A DNA stretch of 64,000 nt from Amycolatopsis sacchari (GTDB taxonomy: Bacteria > Actinomycetota > Actinomycetes > Mycobacteriales > Pseudonocardiaceae): assembly GCF_900114035.1 (NCBI RefSeq), contig NZ_FORP01000013.1:1-64000 (forward strand). The letters are read 5' to 3'. Both the position numbers and the translations under genes were made by a program. The notes under the pieces are model-generated. The model saw only the letters and a list, made by a program, of their open reading frames with translations, was not told the origin of the DNA and did not search any database. Of this stretch, positions 1 to 8,986 are shown one piece after another; within the stretch, counting starts at the first letter, position 1; each line of letters begins with the position of its first letter.

Positions 1-112
1 CCACGAACCACTTCGCGAACGGGGCACCGGACCAGTCCAGCACCCGGGACCACTTCGTGTCCCACGTCAACCGCTCCGCCTGCTCCGCCCAGAACACTTC
101 CCGGTCCGCCAT
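1..112 (-). CDS. Acetyl-CoA/acyl-CoA synthetase, N-terminal part (cut by window edge)
   Basis: Reading leftwards from the ATG at 112, the frame begins MADREVFWAEQAERLTW and continues through VLDWSGAPFAKWFV. This pattern (FWAEQA..L.W, then a VLDWS..PFAKWFVG-like stretch) is the N-terminus of acetyl-CoA synthetase-type enzymes, which activate acetate or propionate to the CoA ester in the cytoplasm. Only about 37 residues are in the window. An in-frame ATG at 199 could extend it, but the extra residues are not family-like, and the operator-like box at 136-151 would then be coding. It is transcribed away from the GAF regulator. With the aldehyde dehydrogenase it would complete alcohol to acyl-CoA conversion. 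The family call is firm; the exact substrate is not known. Confidence 0.75.
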   Translation of the reverse strand, partial: MADREVFWAEQAERLTWDTKWSRVLDWSGAPFAKWFV

Positions 113-135
113 GCCCGGCAGCTTCGCCCGCCGAC

Positions 136-151
136 GTTGGCGGCACGTTGG
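136..151 (-). promoter_or_regulatory. Candidate GAF-regulator operator, copy 1
   Basis: On the minus strand this reads CCAACGTGCCGCCAAC: two direct CCAAC half-sites whose starts are 11 bp apart, about one helix turn. It lies 24 bp before the synthetase start. The copy before the aldehyde dehydrogenase (1449-1464) matches at 15 of 16 positions and has the same orientation relative to its gene. That the adjacent regulator binds here is inferred. Confidence 0.6.
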
Positions 152-240
152 TACCCGTCCGGCCGGGTAGGTGCGCCGGGCCCGATCGTCCGGCACCATG
201 AGGACGGTTGTGCGGGTGAACGAGACAACGGAGTCGGGAC

Positions 241-1446
241 ATGGCAGAGCGGAGTGCGCTCCACGAGCGCCGGGCGGTGCTGGAACGCGAATGGGCCCGC
301 TGGGTGCCGGCCAGGGCACGCCCGGAGACCCGGGAGCTGCCCAGCGAGGTGGCCGCGTCCTGGGCCCGCTCACTGTCCCTTGTGGACCCGGCGCGGGACA
401 GCGCGCCCGCGTCGGGTGACGAGGTGCGGGCCCGCTGGCGTGAGTCGCCGCTGCGCGGGCCGGTCACCGAACTGGCCGACGAGCTGCGCAGCATCGCCGA
501 CGACGCCGGGTTCGTCGCGGCCGTGACCGACGAGTCCGGCACGATCCTGTGGACCTGCGGCGGCCGGGTCATGCGGCGCCGCGCCGAGCAGGTGAACTTC
601 GCGCCGGGCGGCCGCTGGGACGAACCTGACATGGGCACGAACGCGTTGTCGCTGGCCTTGCGCACCGGGCGGCCCAGCAAGGTGTTCTCCGCGGAACACC
701 TGGTGGCCGCGCTGCACGGCTGGGTCTGCTACTGCGCGCCGATCCGGGACGCCAGCGGCCGTCAGCTGGGGGTGCTGGACCTCTCGACCACCTGGGACCG
801 CTCGCACCCGCTGGCCATGTCCACGGTGCGTACGCTGGTGACCGCGATCGAGTCACGACTGCACTCCGCCCCGGCCGCCGCGCCGGGGCTGCGGCTGTCC
901 TGCCTCGGCCCCGGCCACGCCACGCTCGACGGCTCCGCGTTGCGGCTTTCGCCGCGCCAGCTGGAGGTGCTCACCCTGCTGGCGCTGGAGCCCGCCGGGT
1001 TCTCACCGGAGGCGCTGCGCGAGGCTCTCTACGGCGATCTCCCCGTCACGATCACCACGATGCGGGCCGAGGCCTCGCACCTGCGGCGCCTGCTCAACGG
1101 GGCGCTCACCAGCCGCCGTTACACGCTCACGACACCGATCGACTGCGACGCCGCCGATGTGCTGACCGCGCTGAAATCCGGCGACACCGCGACGGCCGTG
1201 CACCGCTACACCGCACCCCTGCTGCCCGCCTCCGACGCACCGGGGATCACCCGGTGGCGTGACCATCTGGAGGTCGCCGTGCGGGAGGCGGTGCTGGCTT
1301 CGGGCAGCGCGGACCTCGCGCTGCGGTACGGCGAACGGCACCCGTTCGACCTGCAGGTCCACGAGTACGCCCACAACCTGCTCGCCCCCGGCGACGGGCG
1401 CCGGGGCATCGTCGCGGCGCGGGTGCGGGACGCGTTGCGGGACTGA
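241..1446 (+). CDS. GAF-domain transcriptional regulator
   Basis: This 401-residue protein resembles the actinobacterial AcoR-like regulators that lack an AAA+ domain. Residues about 20-85 hold the conserved leader with VAASWARSLSL. Residues about 85-205 form a GAF sensor domain, with the typical stretches GTNALSLALRTGRP and CAPIRDASGRQLGVLDLS. A C-terminal winged-helix region (about 235-300, LRLSPRQLEVLTLLAL) should bind DNA. The ATG at 241 has GGAG eight bases upstream. It sits between a divergent acyl-CoA synthetase and a downstream aldehyde dehydrogenase, and both carry the same candidate box, so it probably controls both. The ligand is unknown; an aldehyde or alcohol is a reasonable guess. 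Confidence 0.85.
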   Translation: MAERSALHERRAVLEREWARWVPARARPETRELPSEVAASWARSLSLVDPARDSAPASGDEVRARWRESPLRGPVTELADELRSIADDAGFVAAVTDESGTILWTCGGRVMRRRAEQVNFAPGGRWDEPDMGTNALSLALRTGRPSKVFSAEHLVAALHGWVCYCAPIRDASGRQLGVLDLSTTWDRSHPLAMSTVRTLVTAIESRLHSAPAAAPGLRLSCLGPGHATLDGSALRLSPRQLEVLTLLALEPAGFSPEALREALYGDLPVTITTMRAEASHLRRLLNGALTSRRYTLTTPIDCDAADVLTALKSGDTATAVHRYTAPLLPASDAPGITRWRDHLEVAVREAVLASGSADLALRYGERHPFDLQVHEYAHNLLAPGDGRRGIVAARVRDALRD

Positions 1447-1448
1447 CG

Positions 1449-1464
1449 CCAACGTTCCGCCAAC
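1449..1464 (+). promoter_or_regulatory. Candidate GAF-regulator operator, copy 2
   Basis: The sequence CCAACGTTCCGCCAAC lies just after the regulator stop codon and 60 bp before the aldehyde dehydrogenase start. It repeats the box at 136-151 with one mismatch and keeps the 11-bp step between CCAAC half-sites. Confidence 0.6.
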
Positions 1465-1524
1465 CTCCGCCGGGCACGGTGGCACCCATCACACCGACGT
1501 GATCGAGTGAAATGGAGTGCTTCC

Positions 1525-3041
<1,517 letters not shown>

Positions 3042-3042
<1 letters not shown>

Positions 3043-3401
3043 TGGTGCGGCGGGTCTCGATGACCGGGGCCGCCGCGGCGCTGCTGCGCCGGCTCGTCGA
3101 GCAGCACGGGCCGGTGATGTTCCACCAGTCCGGCGGCTGCTGCGACGGCAGCGCGCCCATGTGCTACCCGGAGGGGGAGTTCCGGGTGGGCGACTCCGAC
3201 GTGCTGCTCGGCCACGTCGGCGACGGCACGCCGTTCTGGATGAGCGCGGACCAGTACGCCTACTGGCGGCACACGCATCTGACGGTGGACGTCGTCGAGG
3301 GAAGGGGCAGCGGGTTTTCCCTGGAAGCGCCCGAAGGCGTGCGTTTCCTGATCCGTTCCCGCCTGCTCACCGACGAAGAGCTGGCACTGCTGGAAAAGTG
3401 A
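3042..3401 (+). CDS. DUF779 family protein
   Basis: A 119-residue protein whose ATG overlaps the aldehyde dehydrogenase stop (TGATG), which implies translational coupling. The sequence FHQSGGCCDGSAPMCYP is the conserved cysteine-rich core of DUF779; such a cluster could bind metal. DUF779 genes commonly follow acetaldehyde dehydrogenase genes, but their biochemical role is not established. A strong terminator follows directly, so this closes the operon. Confidence 0.9.
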
Positions 3402-3416
3402 ACACAACCGCGAAAA

Positions 3417-3450
3417 GGGCCCGGACGCTCGTCCGGGCCCTTTTTCTTTT
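3417..3450 (+). terminator. Rho-independent terminator after aldehyde dehydrogenase/DUF779
   Basis: A perfect 10-bp stem (3417-3426 with 3431-3440) closes a GCTC loop and is followed by a T-rich run at 3441-3450. It is the only textbook terminator with a U-tract I found in the window. It separates the aldehyde dehydrogenase operon from the methanol dehydrogenase promoter. Confidence 0.92.
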
Positions 3451-3463
3451 CGTGCCACCACAT

Positions 3464-3483
3464 CCCTGTCCGAAAGGACGGGC
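3464..3483 (+). promoter_or_regulatory. Candidate MnoR-type operator, copy 1 (mdo promoter)
   Basis: CCCTGTCCGAAAGGACGGGC contains the inverted repeat GTCC-N4-GGAC. Eighteen of 20 bases match 11740-11759, in the intergenic region before mftD. It lies 123 bp upstream of the methanol dehydrogenase start, a suitable place for an activator. Binding by the nearby LuxR-type response regulator is inferred. Confidence 0.65.
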
Positions 3484-3606
3484 TTTCCCCCGCCACCAAG
3501 GCGTTCCTGCCCTCCCGTCGAACAGTTCCCGCCGTACCGGCCCCTGGTTAGCGTCGGGAGTGCGCGTCATCACAGTCGCTCTCGCGCAGGAAAGGACGGA
3601 CCGGTC

Positions 3607-4899
3607 ATGCAGGTCGACGAACTACTGAAACCGTTTCCCATCAAGGAGTTCCACCCGTTCCCGCGCGCGCTGCTCGGGCCGGGCGCACACGAGATGATCG
3701 GCCCGGAGGCGCTGAAACTGGGCTTCCGCAGGACGCTGGTGATGACGAGCGGGCTGCGGGGCTCGGACATCGTGCACAAGATCACCGAGTCGCTGAAGTA
3801 CCACGGGCTGGAGGTCGTGGTCTACGACAAGGTGGAGTCCAACCCCAAGGACTACAACGTGATGGACGCGGTGAAGCTGTACCAGGAGCACAAGTGCGAC
3901 AGCTTCGTGTCCATCGGCGGCGGCTCGTCGCACGACGCGTGCAAGGGTGCGCGGATCTCGCTGGCCCACGACGGGCGCAACATCAACGACTTCGAGGGGT
4001 TCAACAAGTCGGAGAACCAGAAGAACCCGCCGCACATCGCGGTCTCCACGACGGCGGGCACGGGTTCGGAGACCTCCTGGGCCTACGTCATCACCGACAC
4101 CACCACCGACCCGGACAACCCGCACAAGTACGTGGCCTTCGACGACGCCTCGGTCGCCACCCTCGCGGTGGACGACCCGGTGCTGTACTACGACTGCCCG
4201 GTGGACTACACCGCGCAGTGCGGGTTCGACGTGCTCGCCCACGCCTCGGAGCCCTATGTGGCACGCCTGAACTTCGAGCCGTCGATGGGCAACGCGCTGT
4301 ACGCCACCAAGCTGGTGGCCGAGCACCTGCGGACGGCGGCGTGGAACCCGCAGGACCTGTCCGGGCGGCAGGGCATGATGTACGCGCAGTACATCGCCGC
4401 GCAGGCGTTCAACTCCGGCGGCCTGGGCATCATCCACTCGATCTCGCACGCCGTCAGCGCGTTCTACGACACCCACCACGGGCTGAACAACGCGATCGCC
4501 CTGCCGCGGGTGTGGGCGTTCAACCTGCCCGTCGCCTACCGCCGCTACGCCGACCTCGCCGAGATGATGGGTGTGGACACCAGCGGCATGACGGTGGTCC
4601 AGGCCGCGGACGCGGCGGTGGCCGCCGCCATCCGGCTGCTGCGTGACGTCGGCATCCCCGAGCGGTTCACCGACATCCGCCAGGACACCTACTCGAAGAA
4701 CCGGCTCGGGCAGGGCCCGACGAAGTTCTACCAGCGCGCGTCGGTCATCAAGGGCGACGACGGGGACATCGACCGCGTCACGCACCACGTCCTCGGCGAC
4801 GCCTGCACCCCGGGCAACGCCAAGGAGTGCACCTTCGAAACGGTGCGCCCGGTCGTCGACCACTGCTTCAACGGCGACCTGGACGACCTGATCAGCTGA
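3607..4899 (+). CDS. mdo: NDMA-type methanol dehydrogenase (iron-dependent alcohol dehydrogenase)
   Basis: This 430-residue group III alcohol dehydrogenase closely resembles the methanol:NDMA oxidoreductase (Mdo/Mno) of actinomycetes, with an N-terminus starting MQVDELLKPFPIKEFHPFPR. It oxidises methanol and other primary alcohols. Its tightly bound NAD is reoxidised by an artificial acceptor in vitro and, in mycobacteria, by mycofactocin. The cofactor loop is GGGSSHDACKG. Metal ligands by family spacing are D208, H212, H277 and H291. The start has AGGAAAGGA upstream. A candidate response-regulator box precedes it, and MoxR, VWA and MftM-like genes follow on the same strand, as in the mycobacterial mno locus. 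Confidence 0.95.
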   Translation: MQVDELLKPFPIKEFHPFPRALLGPGAHEMIGPEALKLGFRRTLVMTSGLRGSDIVHKITESLKYHGLEVVVYDKVESNPKDYNVMDAVKLYQEHKCDSFVSIGGGSSHDACKGARISLAHDGRNINDFEGFNKSENQKNPPHIAVSTTAGTGSETSWAYVITDTTTDPDNPHKYVAFDDASVATLAVDDPVLYYDCPVDYTAQCGFDVLAHASEPYVARLNFEPSMGNALYATKLVAEHLRTAAWNPQDLSGRQGMMYAQYIAAQAFNSGGLGIIHSISHAVSAFYDTHHGLNNAIALPRVWAFNLPVAYRRYADLAEMMGVDTSGMTVVQAADAAVAAAIRLLRDVGIPERFTDIRQDTYSKNRLGQGPTKFYQRASVIKGDDGDIDRVTHHVLGDACTPGNAKECTFETVRPVVDHCFNGDLDDLIS

Positions 4900-4905
4900 G
4901 GATCC

Positions 4906-4935
4906 GCCGGGGGCGGGCGCGGGCCCGCCCCCGGC
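4906..4935 (+). terminator. GC-rich hairpin between mdo and the MoxR gene
   Basis: A perfect 13-bp stem (4906-4918 with 4923-4935) has a 4-base loop and no following T-run. It starts seven bases after the mdo stop. It may end part of the transcripts or protect the mdo 3' end, so that the enzyme is made in excess over its helper proteins. Confidence 0.6.
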
Positions 4936-4958
4936 ACCGCGACGAAGGAGGGCGTGAC

Positions 4959-5972
4959 GTGGGCGCACCGGCGTTCGATTCGGTCGATGAGGCCGCGAAA
5001 GCACTGGCGGCACAGGGTTATCTCACCGACCGGCGGCTGGCGACGATGGTCTTCCTGCTCACCCGGCTGGAACGGCCGGTGCTGCTGGAGGGGCCGGCCG
5101 GGGTGGGCAAGACCGAACTGGCGAAGACGCTGGCCGCCGCGACCGGTCGCCGGCTGCTGCGCCTGCAGTGCTACGAGGGGCAGGACGAGGCCAGCGCGCT
5201 CTACGAGTGGGACTACGGCAAGCAGCTGCTGTACACGCAGCTCCTGCGGGAGAAGATCGGCCAGCTCGTCGCCGACGCGCCGGACCTGCACGAGGCGGTG
5301 GACCGCATCGGCGCGCAGGAAAGCGTTTTCTTCTCCGAACGCTTCCTCGCCGCGCGCCCGTTGCTGGAGGCCGTGCGCTCGGAGGAACCCGTGGTGCTGC
5401 TGATCGACGAGATCGACCGCGCCGACGAGGCGCTCGAAGCCGTGCTGCTGGAAATGCTGGGGGAGTACCAGATCTCCGTACCGGAACTCGGCACGTTCAC
5501 CGCTCGCAACCGCCCGTACGTCATCCTCACGTCGAACAACACGCGCGATCTGGCAGCGGCGTTGAAACGGCGCTGCCTGCACCTGTTCCTCGACTACCCC
5601 TCGGCCGAACGTGAACTGGAGATCGTCCGCAGCAAGGACACCGGGCTGCCCGACGCGCTGGCGCGTGAGCTCGTGGCCGTCGTGCGCGGGTTGCGGGAGC
5701 TGGAGCTGCGCAAGTCGCCCAGCATCTCCGAGACGATCGACTGGGCGCGCACGCTCGCCGTGCTGGGCGTCGGCGAGCTGACCGCGCCGGTGCTGGCGGA
5801 CACGGTGTCGGTGGTGGTCAAGTACGACAAGGACCTGCGCAAGGCGCTGGAGGCGCTGCCACGTCTGCTCGGCGCGGAACTCGAAACTCCGGACGTGCCA
5901 ACGGAACCCGCGTCGCCAAAGGTCAGCGCGGACCGGGGGAGCCGGTCGTTCGCGCGCCCGAAGTCGCGTTAG
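4959..5972 (+). CDS. MoxR-family AAA+ ATPase
   Basis: A 337-residue AAA+ protein with Walker A GPAGVGKTE near residue 46, Walker B VVLLIDEIDRAD and sensor-type ILTSNNTRDL. MoxR/NorQ/CbbQ ATPases work as chaperones with VWA-domain partners to insert metals or cofactors or to remodel enzymes. The GTG at 4959 has GAAGGAGG seven bases before it; longer starts would run into the mdo hairpin. The VWA partner follows after 10 bp. By position it should mature or reactivate the methanol dehydrogenase; this client is inferred, not shown. Confidence 0.9.
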   Translation: MGAPAFDSVDEAAKALAAQGYLTDRRLATMVFLLTRLERPVLLEGPAGVGKTELAKTLAAATGRRLLRLQCYEGQDEASALYEWDYGKQLLYTQLLREKIGQLVADAPDLHEAVDRIGAQESVFFSERFLAARPLLEAVRSEEPVVLLIDEIDRADEALEAVLLEMLGEYQISVPELGTFTARNRPYVILTSNNTRDLAAALKRRCLHLFLDYPSAERELEIVRSKDTGLPDALARELVAVVRGLRELELRKSPSISETIDWARTLAVLGVGELTAPVLADTVSVVVKYDKDLRKALEALPRLLGAELETPDVPTEPASPKVSADRGSRSFARPKSR

Positions 5973-5982
5973 GAGCGGTGGG

Positions 5983-7473
5983 GTGGAAGCCAGTCTGCAC
6001 CGGTTCGCGCGGTTGCTGCGCCTGCGGGACGTCCGGGTCTCGGTGTCGGAAGTGCTCGACGCGCTCCGCTGCGCGGCCGCGCCCGGGGTGCTGGCCGACC
6101 GGGGCGTGCTGAAGGAGGCGTTGCGGGGCGCGCTCGTCAAGGACCAGCGGGACGATCCGGTGTTCGAGGAGCTGTTCGACGCGTTCTTCGGGCTCATCCG
6201 CCTCGGCTCCGCCGAGCAGCGGCCGGGTGCGGAGCCGGGGGAGGGGCAGCCGGGCGACGGTGAGGTGACGTTGTCCGAGGGGGCGAGCCGGACGACGCAG
6301 CGGGGGCTGACGCCGGGCAAACCCGCGGACCTGCGGGACTTCTTCGACCCGGCGGACCTCGCCGAGCGGTACAACCTGCACGAGGAGGAGAACAAGATCG
6401 AGCTGGCGTCCGTCACCGACGAGATCGTGTTCGACAAGGACAACGTGGTGACCGGAGGGGACGGCTACCACGTGCAGGTCGACGCCGAGCGGCTGCACAC
6501 CGCGGCTCCACCCGGGCAGCTGACGACGCAGCCGGGCGCACCGATGGACTCGACGCTGTCGCTGGCCGAGCACGACGCGCTGCTCGCGTGGCTCGACCGG
6601 GTGGAGGACGCGGGTGGCGACGAGGAGGACGCGGCGGCACTGCGCCGACGGCTGGCGGGGGTGCTTGCGAATCTGCCGGAGGCGCTGAAACAGCACGCCG
6701 AAGCGTTGCTGGAGCTGGAAAGGGAGAGCGCGGAGCCCAGCCGGGCGGCGGACGTGGCGCGGGCGGGGGAGAGCGAACGCGCCGAGCTGGAGGAAGCGTT
6801 GCGCAGGCTCGCCGCCAGGCTGGGCGGGGCGCTCACCTCCCGCAGACGGGTTTCCCGGGCCGGGCGGGTGGACGCGGGGCGGACGATGCGACGCAACATG
6901 CGGTTCGACGGCATCCCGTTCAGCCCGGTCACGGTCCGGCGGGCCGAGGACCGGCCGCGCCTGGTGGTGCTCGCCGACGTCAGCCTCTCGGTGCGGGCGA
7001 CCGCGCGGTTCACGTTGCAGGTGGTGTACGGGCTGCAGGACCTGTTCGCGCAGGTGCGGTCGTTCGCGTTCGTCGACGGCATCGCCGAGACCACGGAGCT
7101 GTTCGCGGAGCACCCGCTGGAGCGCGCGCTCGGCCTGGTCTTCGGCGGGGACGTGCTGGACGTGGACGCCGGCTCCGACTACGGCAGGGCCTTCGGGGAG
7201 TTCCTCGCCGAGCACTCCTCCGCGGTCACCCGCCGCACCACGGTGCTCGTGCTGGGGGACGGCCGCGGCAACGGCAACGACCCCAACCTCACCGCGTTCG
7301 CCGAGATCACGCGCCGGGCGAAGGAGACCATCTGGCTCACCCCGGAGCCCCGCTACTCGTGGGGGCTCGGCGGCTGCGACCTGCCCGCCTACGCCGAGTA
7401 CTGCCGCCGCGTGCGCGTGGTCCGTGATCTGTCCGGTTTGGACCGGGTGGCACTCGACCTGGTGGCGCGGTGA
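5983..7473 (+). CDS. VWA-domain protein (CoxE-like), MoxR partner
   Basis: This 496-residue protein has a helical N-terminal part, a charged low-complexity middle and a C-terminal von Willebrand A domain from about residue 320. The MIDAS motif is DVSLS near residue 331. CoxE-like proteins work with MoxR ATPases as adaptor and substrate-recognition subunits. The GTG start follows an AGGAG ten bases after the ATPase stop. The stop overlaps the next gene in GTGA, so ATPase, VWA protein and methyltransferase are very probably co-translated. Confidence 0.88.
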   Translation: MEASLHRFARLLRLRDVRVSVSEVLDALRCAAAPGVLADRGVLKEALRGALVKDQRDDPVFEELFDAFFGLIRLGSAEQRPGAEPGEGQPGDGEVTLSEGASRTTQRGLTPGKPADLRDFFDPADLAERYNLHEEENKIELASVTDEIVFDKDNVVTGGDGYHVQVDAERLHTAAPPGQLTTQPGAPMDSTLSLAEHDALLAWLDRVEDAGGDEEDAAALRRRLAGVLANLPEALKQHAEALLELERESAEPSRAADVARAGESERAELEEALRRLAARLGGALTSRRRVSRAGRVDAGRTMRRNMRFDGIPFSPVTVRRAEDRPRLVVLADVSLSVRATARFTLQVVYGLQDLFAQVRSFAFVDGIAETTELFAEHPLERALGLVFGGDVLDVDAGSDYGRAFGEFLAEHSSAVTRRTTVLVLGDGRGNGNDPNLTAFAEITRRAKETIWLTPEPRYSWGLGGCDLPAYAEYCRRVRVVRDLSGLDRVALDLVAR

Positions 7474-8369
7474 CGGCCGTGCTGGACCCGCTCGGGTCGT
7501 ACCCGGCGGGTCAGTACCTCGACGACGTCGTGCGAGTGGTGCGCGCCGAGGACGACGGCGGGCCGGCGGTGGTGCGGACCGAGCACTTCCGGCTGTCCCG
7601 CGCGGGACGCCGGATCGAGGTCGCGCACCGGCTTCGCCCGGAACAGCTCGACAACGGGCTGACCGGGCTGCTGATCGACGAGCTGTTCGCCCCGGGCTGG
7701 CTGTGCGGCCAGGACGTCTTCGAGCGGGTGTTCACCGGCGTCGTGCGCAGCACCCTGCCCGACCCGCGGCAGGCGTGGTGCACCTTCTACGCCAACACGC
7801 TCGCCCACCTGCGCGAACCACGCCACGCGCCACCGCTGATCGCCGGGATCGCGCCCGTCTACTCGCGTGTGCTGAGGCTGGTGCGGCCCGGCAGCGTCCT
7901 GGACCTCGGTTCCTGCTTCGGGTTCCTGCCGCTGCTGCTCGCGCAACGGCCGCGCACCACCGTGACCGCCTCGGACGTCGTGCCGGGGACGATGCGGGTG
8001 CTGGACACCGTGGCCGCTGACCGCGGTGTGCCGCTGCGCACCCTGGTGTGCGACGCCGCCCGCGTCCCGCTGCCGGATTCCACTGTGGACACCGTGACGA
8101 TCGTGCACCTGCTGGAACACCTGCCACCTGTCGAGGGCGAGGCGGTGCTGGCCGAAGCGCTGCGGCTGGCCCGGTCCACCGTGGTCGTCGCGGTGCCGTT
8201 CGAGGACGTGCCGAACGCCGACTACGGGCACGTCCGCCGGTTCGACCTGGCGACGCTGACCGAACTCGGCGCGGGAACCGGCTGGCGCGCGCGGGTGTCA
8301 GCGTTCCACGGCGGCTGGCTGGTGCTGGACCGGCCGCGTCAGAGCAGTCCGCGCTTGCCCGCCTCGTAG
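7470..8369 (+). CDS. mftM: SAM-dependent methyltransferase, probable mycofactocin oligosaccharide methyltransferase
   Basis: A 299-residue class I methyltransferase with SAM motif VLDLGSCFGFLP near residue 145 and a later LLEHLPPVEGEAVL element. Its place after mdo-moxR-VWA and next to a MnoSR-type system mirrors the mycobacterial locus, where the homologous gene encodes MftM, which methylates the sugar chain of mycofactocin. The residue pattern is that of a class I enzyme; the MftM assignment rests mainly on this gene order. It overlaps the VWA gene by 4 bp. Its 3' end overlaps the response-regulator gene on the other strand by 31 bp. Confidence 0.72.
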   Translation: MTAVLDPLGSYPAGQYLDDVVRVVRAEDDGGPAVVRTEHFRLSRAGRRIEVAHRLRPEQLDNGLTGLLIDELFAPGWLCGQDVFERVFTGVVRSTLPDPRQAWCTFYANTLAHLREPRHAPPLIAGIAPVYSRVLRLVRPGSVLDLGSCFGFLPLLLAQRPRTTVTASDVVPGTMRVLDTVAADRGVPLRTLVCDAARVPLPDSTVDTVTIVHLLEHLPPVEGEAVLAEALRLARSTVVVAVPFEDVPNADYGHVRRFDLATLTELGAGTGWRARVSAFHGGWLVLDRPRQSSPRLPAS

Positions 8370-8986
8370 ACGGCCTCCGCGCGGCTGGACGCGCCGATCT
8401 TGCGCAGGACGTTGCGGACGTGGAACTTGACCGTGGTCTCCGAGATGTACAGGCGGGCCCCGATGTCGCGGTTGCTCAGCCCGCGGGCCAGCAGTTCCAG
8501 CACGTTCTGCTCGCGGGCGGTCAGCACAGGCTCCTCGCGCGGCGTGCGGATCGAGCGGACCATCGCCGAGGCGGAGCGGGAGTCGAAAGCGCTTTCCCCG
8601 CGTGCCACCGCGCGGATCGCCGACACCAGGCCCGTGGTCTCCACGTCCTTGATCACGTAGCCGCGCGCGCCGCGGTGGATCGCCTCCACCACGAGCGCGT
8701 CGTCGAGGAACGTGGTCAGCACCAGCACCCCGGTCTCCGGGTGCCCGGCGGCCAGCTCCGCACACAGGTCGAGGCCCTCGGTGTCGGAGCCGGTGGACAG
8801 CTTGAGGTCCAGCAGCACGATGTCCGGCCGCGTGCGGTCCACCACCGCCCGCGCCTCGGCCGCGCTCGCCGCCTCGCCGATCACGGTGAGGTCGTCCTCG
8901 CGGTCCAGTATCGTCCGCAGCCCCTGCCGCACGATGGCGTGGTCGTCCACCAGCACGATGCCCAGCGTCCGCTGCCCGGTGATCAT
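8339..8986 (-). CDS. mnoR: LuxR/NarL-type response regulator (MnoR-like)
   Basis: A 215-residue response regulator. The receiver domain has acidic residues D14/D15, phospho-acceptor D60 in IVLLDLKL and lysine in GYVIKD. The C-terminal LuxR helix-turn-helix (about 148-210) contains LTAREQNVLELLARGLSN and TVKFHVRNVLRKIGA. Its ATGA start overlaps the kinase stop. In Mycobacterium smegmatis, MnoSR activates the methanol dehydrogenase gene; the same neighbours here support an equivalent role. I propose it binds the 20-bp dyads at 3464 and 11740. The symbol is given by synteny. Confidence 0.85.
   Translation of the reverse strand: MITGQRTLGIVLVDDHAIVRQGLRTILDREDDLTVIGEAASAAEARAVVDRTRPDIVLLDLKLSTGSDTEGLDLCAELAAGHPETGVLVLTTFLDDALVVEAIHRGARGYVIKDVETTGLVSAIRAVARGESAFDSRSASAMVRSIRTPREEPVLTAREQNVLELLARGLSNRDIGARLYISETTVKFHVRNVLRKIGASSRAEAVYEAGKRGLL

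Noticed and set aside
3622-5013. A 463-residue open frame antisense to mdo
   Set aside because: It is a shadow of the dehydrogenase gene with low-complexity composition and no family motifs.
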